A stretch of DNA of 64,000 bases, from contig JAHEAO010000005.1 of assembly GCA_024642725.1 (NCBI GenBank), positions 1 to 64,000 on the forward strand, given 5' to 3'. The translations under genes and the position numbers were made by a program. This document shows positions 58,153-64,000 of the stretch, in pieces; position 1 is the stretch's first letter, and each line of letters opens with the position of its first letter. The notes under the pieces are model-generated. The model saw only the letters and a list, made by a program, of their open reading frames with translations. It was not told the origin of the DNA and searched no databases. Origin of the DNA: Paracoccaceae bacterium (GTDB taxonomy: Bacteria > Pseudomonadota > Alphaproteobacteria > Rhodobacterales > Rhodobacteraceae).

Positions 58153-58194
58153 GGCGAAAGGCGCTCCTCCCCCTGTCGCGATCGTTATTCTATA

Positions 58195-58219
58195 GCAATC
58201 CAAATTTTTTATTGGTTGC
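58195..58219. repeat. inverted repeat with T-rich loop
   Basis: GCAATCCAA and TTGGTTGC pair with one bulge around the loop ATTTTTTA in the 153 bp between the monooxygenase and the first EamA transporter. The T-run is in the loop, not behind the stem, so it is not a standard terminator. It may be an operator or a chance palindrome. Confidence 0.3.
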
Positions 58220-58305
58220 CTCGTCTTGCAAATTTCCCGGTCGAAGGCGACAAGTTCGGATCTTTCCAGGATAGGCCAGAGCCTCCTCTGAGGATCTTTG
58301 ATACA

Positions 58306-59211
58306 ATGAAATCAGCAGAAATCGGACAGACGCCACACCCGTTGGCCGAAAGCGACCCAGTCGGGGCTGCGCTGTGGATGATCGGAGCGATCGTTTCGTT
58401 CACCTCGATGGCAGTGGCAGGTCGGGCGGTGTCCTTCGAACTCGATACGTTCGAGATCATGATGTATCGGTCGTTCCTCGGTGTCGGCGTCGTACTGTCT
58501 GTCACGGTTCTGAGCGGTCGGACGCGGGAGATCACAAGACGCAGCCTGGGCGTGCATTTTGTACGGAATATCAGCCATTTCGCCGGGCAGAATTTCTGGT
58601 TCTACGCGATAACAGTGATTCCGCTGGCTCAGGTATTCGCATTGGAGTTCACCACGCCGATCTGGGCGACGCTTTTGGCTGTTATCGTGTTGGGCGAGAA
58701 CCTGACCCGGACCCGTCTTATTGCTTCCTTTGTCGGTTTCATCGGCATTCTCATCGTCACCCGCCCCTGGGCCAGCGGCATCAGCCCGGGCATCGTCACG
58801 GCGGCACTGGCAGCCATCGGCTTTGCGGGATCGGCCGTTTATACGCGGCTTCTGACTCGCACCGAGACCATCCTTTGCATCCTGTTCTGGCTGACCGTCA
58901 TGCAGGCGGTCTTCGGGATCATCTGCGCCGGATATGACGGAGATATCGCGACGCCATCAGCCCAGAGCCTGCCATGGATCGTTCTGATCGGTTTCGCCGG
59001 GCTGGTTGCGCATTTCTGCCTGACAAAAGCTCTGTCGCTGGCACCTGCCGCTGTCGTGACGCCAATTGACTTTGCACGCCTGCCGGTCATCGCGATTGTC
59101 GGCTCACTACTTTATGGCGAATCCATTCAGATGGCGACCCTGTTGGGAGCGTTGCTGATCTTTGCGTCGAACTACTTCAATATTCTGAACGAAACACGCC
59201 GAAAACGGTGA
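58306..59211 (+). CDS. EamA/DMT family transporter 1
   Basis: 301 residues from the ATG at 58306; a TTG at 58216 would add 30 soluble residues. Ten membrane helices in two EamA halves; the first half ends with EFTTPIWATLLAVIVLGE, the second with SLLYGESIQMATLLGALLI. Likely an inner-membrane exporter of amino acids or metabolites. It precedes a FadL porin gene in the same orientation. Confidence 0.88.
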   Translation: MKSAEIGQTPHPLAESDPVGAALWMIGAIVSFTSMAVAGRAVSFELDTFEIMMYRSFLGVGVVLSVTVLSGRTREITRRSLGVHFVRNISHFAGQNFWFYAITVIPLAQVFALEFTTPIWATLLAVIVLGENLTRTRLIASFVGFIGILIVTRPWASGISPGIVTAALAAIGFAGSAVYTRLLTRTETILCILFWLTVMQAVFGIICAGYDGDIATPSAQSLPWIVLIGFAGLVAHFCLTKALSLAPAAVVTPIDFARLPVIAIVGSLLYGESIQMATLLGALLIFASNYFNILNETRRKR

Positions 59212-59335
59212 CTTCGTGCAACGCTGAGGTGAATTCTGCTGCTCTGCTAGGCATTACGTTGGGTAGTCGTTGCTCGATTTCTGATCGAAATGCTAATTTC
59301 CCTGCCAACTAACAATCAGTCAACGGGAAGTGAGA

Positions 59336-60442
59336 ATGAGAAATCTGGTTATTGCGGCAGGTGTGCTTGCAGGAGGGGCTACTGCTGCGGTTTCAGGTGG
59401 GATCGACAGATCGGGCCAGAACCTAAACATCATTTTCGAGCCGGGCAACTATGCCGAATTTTCCTACGGGCGGGTCAAGCCCGAGGTTAGCGGTTCGCAG
59501 ATCCTGCCCTTAGGACCATTCCCGGCAGGCGCGAAGTCTGGCGATATGAGCGGCGACTATTCTACCTTTTCTTTTGGCATCAAGGTCGAAGTCAATGACA
59601 AGATTGATCTGGCGTTCATCATCGACCAGCCAATTGGCGCTGATGTGAACTATCCTGCCGACACTGGATATGCTTACGGCGGTTCGACCGCGACGCTGGA
59701 CAACACCGCGATGAGCGCGGTTCTGCGCTACAAGATCGACAACAACTTCAGCGTTCTGGGCGGGTTGCGACTAAGTTCTTTGGCTGGCGAAGTAGCGCTG
59801 TTTAACGGCTATACGCTGGATGCTCAAAAAGACCTGCAAATGGGCTACATTCTTGGCGCCGCCTACGAGCGCCCGGATATCGCCATGCGGGTTTCGTTGA
59901 CCTACAATTCGGCAATCACCCATGAACTTGATACGGTCGAGTTCGGTTTTCCTTCGACGCCGTTTGAAACGACAATCCCGCAGTCGCTTACGTTGGATGC
60001 GCAGACGGGTATTGCCGCCGACACGCTGCTGTTCGGGTCTATACGCTGGGTCGACTGGAGCGAGTTTGACGTGGCCCCGGCCCTTTATGTGGCTGCAGTC
60101 GGCGAGCCACTGGTCTATTATCAATCCGACACCATCACTTATACTGCAGGGCTGGGGCGGCGATTTACCGACAATTGGTCGGGCGCCTTCACTCTGGGAT
60201 ATGAGGATCAAAACAACAACCTGACGGGTAACCTCGGGCCGACGGACGGCGTCATGTTCGCGGGTCTTGGACTGACGTACACCATCGACCGGGTCAAGAT
60301 CTCAGGCGGGGTACGCTATTTCAAACTGGGCGACGCGCAGTCGCGCGCCCCGTCGCCCCCCTATCCGCCGAATACGCCCTTCGGCGACTTCACGGACAAC
60401 AGCGGCTATGCTTTCGGCCTGAAGGTCGGCTACAGCTTCTGA
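59336..60442 (+). CDS. fadL: outer-membrane hydrophobic-compound transporter, FadL/OmpP1 family
   Basis: 368 residues from the ATG at 59336 (GGGAA ribosome-binding site 8 bp earlier); a GTG two codons upstream is possible. Signal peptide about 1-18, 14-stranded barrel with the C-terminal strand GYAFGLKVGYSF ending in Phe. The N-terminus GGIDRSGQNLNIIFEPGNYAEFSYG is the typical FadL start in Rhodobacteraceae. It passes long-chain fatty acids or other hydrophobic molecules. A strong terminator ends the transcript. Confidence 0.9.
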   Translation: MRNLVIAAGVLAGGATAAVSGGIDRSGQNLNIIFEPGNYAEFSYGRVKPEVSGSQILPLGPFPAGAKSGDMSGDYSTFSFGIKVEVNDKIDLAFIIDQPIGADVNYPADTGYAYGGSTATLDNTAMSAVLRYKIDNNFSVLGGLRLSSLAGEVALFNGYTLDAQKDLQMGYILGAAYERPDIAMRVSLTYNSAITHELDTVEFGFPSTPFETTIPQSLTLDAQTGIAADTLLFGSIRWVDWSEFDVAPALYVAAVGEPLVYYQSDTITYTAGLGRRFTDNWSGAFTLGYEDQNNNLTGNLGPTDGVMFAGLGLTYTIDRVKISGGVRYFKLGDAQSRAPSPPYPPNTPFGDFTDNSGYAFGLKVGYSF

Positions 60443-60461
60443 TCCGACCAGGATTCCGGAC

Positions 60462-60495
60462 AAAGGCCCCGCTTGATCCAAGCGGGGCCTTTTTT
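60462..60495 (+). terminator. strong rho-independent terminator after fadL
   Basis: AAGGCCCCGCTT (60463-60474) and its exact complement AAGCGGGGCCTT (60480-60491) form a 12 bp stem with a 5-base loop, followed by TTTT. It lies 20 bp behind the fadL stop and separates it from the second EamA gene. Confidence 0.9.
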
Positions 60496-60549
60496 GATAC
60501 GCAATTTCCGGGTCGCAGTCGTTCATGCCTCCTGCTAGGGCTTTGCGTC

Positions 60550-61455
60550 ATGAACGCGCAAATGACCATACCGGCCCGGGCATGGGCAGAGATCCTGATG
60601 CTTTCGCTCATCTGGGGCGCTTCGTTTCTGGCGATCAGTTTCGCGCTGCGTGAGATTGGCGTATTCACAATTGTGACGATGCGCGTGCTTGGGGCGGCCA
60701 TGGTGCTTTGGGTCTATGTGCTGGCGCGCGGTCTGGCCTTGCCTAGAGAGCCCCGAATCTGGGGCGCATTTCTGGTTCTGGGTCTCTTGAACAACGTCGC
60801 CCCGTTTTGCCTGATCGTCTGGGGGCAGCAAAATATCCCGTCCGGTCTGACTGCTATCCTGAATGCATCGACAGCCATCTTCGGCGTTATCGTGGCGGCG
60901 GCCGTCTTTGCCGACGAGCGGCTGACGCCGCGCAAGGCTCTTGGCGTGTCGCTGGGGTTTATGGGTGTCGCCGTCGCAATCGGGATTTCGTCACTGAAAT
61001 CGTTTGATCTGCGGTCGCTCTCTCAACTCGCTATCATCGGGTCGTCAATGAGCTACGCCATCTCCGGCGCCTTCGCTCGAAAGACCCTGACCGGCTTGCC
61101 ACCGCAGGTTGCGGCAGCAGGCATGACGACTTGCGCCACAGTCCTGATGTTGCCGGTCGCCTATCTGACCGAAGGCATGCCGACGCTCGACTATTCCGCC
61201 GCAACATGGGCCGCACTGACACATCTTGCGATCATCGCGACCGCACTGGCGTATCTGCTTTACTACAGGGTTCTGGCGGTCGCCGGGTCCGGGAATCTGA
61301 TGCTGGTTACACTCCTGGTCGCGCCGGTCGCGATTGTCCTTGGCGCAGTCATACTGAGCGAGGATTTGCGCCCCGCAGCTTATCTGGGTTTTGCGCTTCT
61401 TGCACTGGGGCTGGTAGTTCTGGATGGCCGGCTGCTGGGACGCGCCAGGCGCTAG
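60550..61455 (+). CDS. EamA/DMT family transporter 2
   Basis: 301 residues, ten membrane helices in two EamA domains. MLSLIWGASFLAISFALREIGVFT at the N-terminus, ILNASTAIFGVIVAAAVFADERLT (end of first half), LLVAPVAIVLGAVILSEDLRPAAYLGFALLALGL (second half). Only distantly similar to the EamA gene at 58306. Substrate unknown. It follows the fadL terminator by 55 bp and precedes the ATPase gene. Confidence 0.88.
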   Translation: MNAQMTIPARAWAEILMLSLIWGASFLAISFALREIGVFTIVTMRVLGAAMVLWVYVLARGLALPREPRIWGAFLVLGLLNNVAPFCLIVWGQQNIPSGLTAILNASTAIFGVIVAAAVFADERLTPRKALGVSLGFMGVAVAIGISSLKSFDLRSLSQLAIIGSSMSYAISGAFARKTLTGLPPQVAAAGMTTCATVLMLPVAYLTEGMPTLDYSAATWAALTHLAIIATALAYLLYYRVLAVAGSGNLMLVTLLVAPVAIVLGAVILSEDLRPAAYLGFALLALGLVVLDGRLLGRARR

Positions 61456-61525
61456 GCCAATTTCCCCCTACCAAGCCGGGCTTTCTGCCGCTACCAAGTG
61501 GCCGGGCTTAGGATGGAAACGGGCA

Positions 61526-62395
61526 ATGATCTACAAGACGGCGAAAGACTGGCGCACTGCCGACCGTAAGCGGGTCCTGCTGTTCGGCATGTCGGGACTG
61601 GGCAAGACCCATCTTTCGAACATGCTGCGGGCGTCGGGAAACTGGTTTCACTACTCGATCGATTACCGCATCGGCACGCGATACATGGGCGAGCACATCG
61701 CGGATAACTTCAAGCGCGAAGCCATGAAGAATCCGTTCCTGCGGGATCTGCTTCGGTCGGACTCCATCTATGTCGCATCGAACATCACTTTCAACAACCT
61801 CGCACCGCTATCCACCTATCTGGGCAAGCCCGGGGATCTGGAAAAGGGCGGACTGCCTTACGCGGAATACCTGAGGCGACAACAGCAGCACCGCGTCGCA
61901 GAAGTCGCGTCGCTGCTGGACACCATCCCTTTCATCGAACGCGCCAAGGATCTTTATGATTACGACAATTTCGTCTGCGACAGTGGTGGTTCGATCTGCG
62001 AGGTCGTGGATGCCGAGGACCCGGGCGATCCGGTGATGACCGCGTTGGCTGACAATTTGCTTCTTGTCTGGATCAAGGGGTCAGCGGCGCATACTGAAGA
62101 GTTGATCCGGCGCTTTGACAAATCACCCAAGCCGATGTGCTACAGTCACGATTTCCTGGATCGTGTCTGGGAAGAATATCTAAGCCAGAACAATCTTCTG
62201 GAAAACGATGTTGACCCGGATGACTTTGTACGCTGGGCCTATTCCCAGGCGTTGGAACACCGCCAGCCACGGTATGCTGCAATGGCGGATTGGGGCGTAA
62301 CGGTAACGGCGGAGGATGTGGCGAAAGTGACCTCTCCGGCCGTCTTTGACGATCTGATTGCAGACGCCCTTGAGAAGCTTTGTGACCAAAACTAA
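61526..62395 (+). CDS. P-loop ATPase of unknown role, in front of metA
   Basis: 289 residues from the ATG at 61526 (MIYKTAKDWRTADRKR); the frame is open to 61424 but that overlaps the EamA gene. Walker A GMSGLGKTH (about residue 19) suggests nucleotide-dependent activity; the fold resembles shikimate-kinase/AAA-like NTPases, but no Walker B or sensor motif is clear. The rest is rich in Tyr, Trp and acidic residues. It lies 28 bp before metA on the same strand. No function known to me. Confidence 0.7.
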   Translation: MIYKTAKDWRTADRKRVLLFGMSGLGKTHLSNMLRASGNWFHYSIDYRIGTRYMGEHIADNFKREAMKNPFLRDLLRSDSIYVASNITFNNLAPLSTYLGKPGDLEKGGLPYAEYLRRQQQHRVAEVASLLDTIPFIERAKDLYDYDNFVCDSGGSICEVVDAEDPGDPVMTALADNLLLVWIKGSAAHTEELIRRFDKSPKPMCYSHDFLDRVWEEYLSQNNLLENDVDPDDFVRWAYSQALEHRQPRYAAMADWGVTVTAEDVAKVTSPAVFDDLIADALEKLCDQN

Positions 62396-62423
62396 CTAAC
62401 AGCCCCCAAGGATTGAACCGAAT

Positions 62424-63341
62424 ATGCCCATTACCCTGCCCGAAAACCTTCCCGCCTTCGACGTGCTGACGCGCGAGGGTGTGAACGTGATGTCGGAGAC
62501 GCGCGCGGCGCGGCAGGACATCCGGCCGCTTCACATCGGGCTTCTGAACCTGATGCCGAAGAAGATCCAGACCGAAAATCAGTTTGCCCGGCTGATCGGC
62601 GCAACGCCGCTCCAGATCGAGCTGACCCTGATCCGGATGAGCGAGCATCAGACCAAGACGACAGCCGCCGAACACATGGAAGAATTCTACAGGCCCTTTC
62701 AAGAGGTCAAGGACGAGAAACTTGACGGGCTGATCATCACCGGGGCCCCGATAGAACACCTGCCCTTCGAAGAAGTCACCTATTGGGACGAACTGCTGGA
62801 GGTCATGGATTGGACGCAGAGCAATGTTCATTCCACCTTCGGCGTTTGCTGGGGCGGGATGGCGATGGCCTGGCATTTCCACGGTATTCGCAAGCATATG
62901 CTGCCGCACAAGTCTTTTGGCTGCTTCCGGCATCAGAACATGGCGCCCTCTTCGCCCTATTTACGGGGCTTCTCGGACGATTGCGTCATCCCGGTCAGTC
63001 GTTGGACCGAGGTTCGACAGGATGAGATTGACGCAGTACCCGAGTTGACAACATTGCTGGGATCAGAAGAGGCCGGGCCTTGTCTGGTCGAGGATACCGA
63101 CCACCGGGCGCTCTATATCTTCAACCATTTTGAATATGACAGCGGCACGCTCAAAGAAGAATACGACCGCGACATCAGCAATGGCATCTCGATCAACGTG
63201 CCACAGAATTATTACCCGAATGACGATCCGTCGATGACGCCGCAGAACCGGTGGAGAAGTCACGCGCATCTGCTCTATGGCAACTGGATTAATGAAATCT
63301 ACCAGTCCACGCCATTCGACATGGCCCAAATTGGGTGTTGA
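62424..63341 (+). CDS. metA: homoserine O-acyltransferase, predicted acetyl-CoA type
   Basis: 305 residues. Catalytic Cys142 in VCWGGMAM, His/Glu pair in NHFEYD (about 235-238). Residue 111 in [11 protein letters not shown] is Glu; in the MetA family Glu111 favours acetyl-CoA and Gly111 (as in E. coli) succinyl-CoA, so this is predicted to be a homoserine O-acetyltransferase despite the usual label. First step of methionine synthesis. The alpha/beta hydrolase downstream overlaps its last bases. Confidence 0.95.
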   Translation: MPITLPENLPAFDVLTREGVNVMSETRAARQDIRPLHIGLLNLMPKKIQTENQFARLIGATPLQIELTLIRMSEHQTKTTAAEHMEEFYRPFQEVKDEKLDGLIITGAPIEHLPFEEVTYWDELLEVMDWTQSNVHSTFGVCWGGMAMAWHFHGIRKHMLPHKSFGCFRHQNMAPSSPYLRGFSDDCVIPVSRWTEVRQDEIDAVPELTTLLGSEEAGPCLVEDTDHRALYIFNHFEYDSGTLKEEYDRDISNGISINVPQNYYPNDDPSMTPQNRWRSHAHLLYGNWINEIYQSTPFDMAQIGC

Positions 63342-64000
63342 GACCGGAGTAATCGCCGTCCTCGTGCTGCTGCTCGCGGCCCTAGTCACGCATTTAAGGG
63401 CAAACCGGCGCGAACGCGCCGCCGCAGCGGACTTTCCACCGGAAGGCCAGTTTCTGGATGTTCAGGGCACCCGGATGCATGCGGTCGTCGCGGGATCCGG
63501 CCCTGATGTCGTGCTGATCCACGGGTCATCCGGGTCGGTGCGCGATTTTACATTCTCGCTGATGCCCGCCTTGGCGAAGCATTACAGGGTCATTGCCATA
63601 GACCGCCCCGGCATGGGCTGGAGCGACCTGCATCAGGGCGGCGAAACCCTGGCCATCCAGGCGCGGCTCTTGCAGGCGACGGCCGAAGCCTTGGGCGCCA
63701 GCAAACCAATCGTTGTGGGACAAAGCTACGGTGGCGCGGTCGCACTGGCATGGGCGCTGGACTTCCCCCAGAACATCGCCGCGCTTGTCACGATATCAGC
63801 GCCTTCGCATCCATGGACGACCGGCCTTGGCGCATACTACACGGTTCTGTCGCACCCGCTTGGCCAAGCCGTTGCGGTGCCTTTGCTGACGGCCTTCGCA
63901 CCCGACCAGAAGGTCAATGCGGAGGTAGAGGCCGTTTTTCGGCCACAGCCGGCCCCGACCGGCTACGCCCGGCATTTCGCACCGGCATTGTCGCTTCGTC
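63331..64000 (+). CDS. alpha/beta hydrolase, membrane-anchored (3' end outside window)
   Basis: At least 223 codons; the gene runs off the right edge. The best start is a TTG at 63331, inside the metA 3' end (11 bp overlap); a GTG at 63364 is the alternative, and no ATG fits. A hydrophobic helix ([16 protein letters not shown]) lies at the N-terminus. The hydrolase domain shows oxyanion [16 protein letters not shown] and the nucleophile elbow GQSYGG; the catalytic Asp and His are outside the window. Substrate unknown. Confidence 0.75.
   Translation, partial: MGVETGVIAVLVLLLAALVTHLRANRRERAAAADFPPEGQFLDVQGTRMHAVVAGSGPDVVLIHGSSGSVRDFTFSLMPALAKHYRVIAIDRPGMGWSDLHQGGETLAIQARLLQATAEALGASKPIVVGQSYGGAVALAWALDFPQNIAALVTISAPSHPWTTGLGAYYTVLSHPLGQAVAVPLLTAFAPDQKVNAEVEAVFRPQPAPTGYARHFAPALSLR

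Noticed and set aside
61456-61525. Possible SAM riboswitch ahead of the ATPase-metA pair
   Set aside because: The 70 bp contain no SAM-II core (the GCTAAA element and pairing regions are absent), and only 28 bp precede metA.

Overview
The window is core chromosome of an alphaproteobacterium, almost certainly a member of the Rhodobacteraceae (Roseobacter/Rhodobacter group). The main evidence is the gene order dusB-ntrB-ntrC-ntrY-ntrX-trkA-trkH-hfq-hflX next to a fused ispDF. Also in favour are an NtrC without the sigma-54 contact loop, an Irr-type iron box beside iscR, DUF4167 beside prmC-prfA, and the lineage-typical DUF6456/DUF6477 pair. Base composition is moderately GC-rich throughout. I saw no rRNA, tRNA, CRISPR array, insertion sequence, prophage or plasmid gene.

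Layout. 1-2.5 kb: truncated iscR, a divergent alpha/beta hydrolase, a small protein and icd. 2.5-6.5 kb (minus): class II glutamine amidotransferase, then DUF4167, prmC and prfA. 6.7-9.8 kb (minus): two ureohydrolase paralogues behind an M20 amidohydrolase. 9.9-21 kb (plus): mazG, an orphan iron-binding protein with its own promoter and terminator, a methyltransferase, nucleoside hydrolase-GNAT-SelO, a Na+/H+ antiporter, enolase, a small pore-like membrane protein overlapping a DUF985 cupin, and a proline-repeat autotransporter-like protein. 21-26 kb: SDR and 3-hydroxyisobutyrate-type dehydrogenases, a membrane-anchored penicillin acylase homologue and an aldo/keto reductase. 26.3-38.1 kb (minus): the hflX-hfq-trkH-trkA-ntrX-ntrY-ntrC-ntrB-dusB block. 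38.3-41.8 kb (plus): ispDF-pgpA-cinA and an ammonium transporter. 41.7-50.6 kb: MmgE/PrpD, RatA-like protein, hpt, LysR regulator, two cytochromes c, an ornithine-cyclodeaminase-family enzyme, an LprI-like protein, a lyase-fold lipoprotein and a desaturase. 50.7-54.5 kb: lipA, a degenerate Hint protein, and the DUF6456/DUF6477 pair. 54.5-64 kb: a non-pyrrolysine MttB, guaA, a YgiN-like monooxygenase, two EamA transporters flanking a FadL porin, a P-loop ATPase, metA and a truncated alpha/beta hydrolase.

How the genes work together. The nitrogen block combines sensing and response (NtrBC, NtrYX), K+ uptake (TrkAH) and post-transcriptional or ribosome control (Hfq, HflX). A separate amt imports ammonium. 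Most other genes are housekeeping: TCA cycle, glycolysis, translation termination, isoprenoid, lipoate, GMP and methionine synthesis.

No obviously new multi-gene system is present. The points most worth following are: both NtrC and NtrX lacking the GAFTGA loop; a MetA whose Glu111 predicts acetyl-CoA rather than succinyl-CoA use; a Hint-domain protein without its catalytic cysteine; a two-helix protein with a pore-like TGMGPVD motif coupled to a cupin; an unassigned P-loop ATPase in front of metA; and a candidate 37-residue microprotein ending against the glutamine amidotransferase start.
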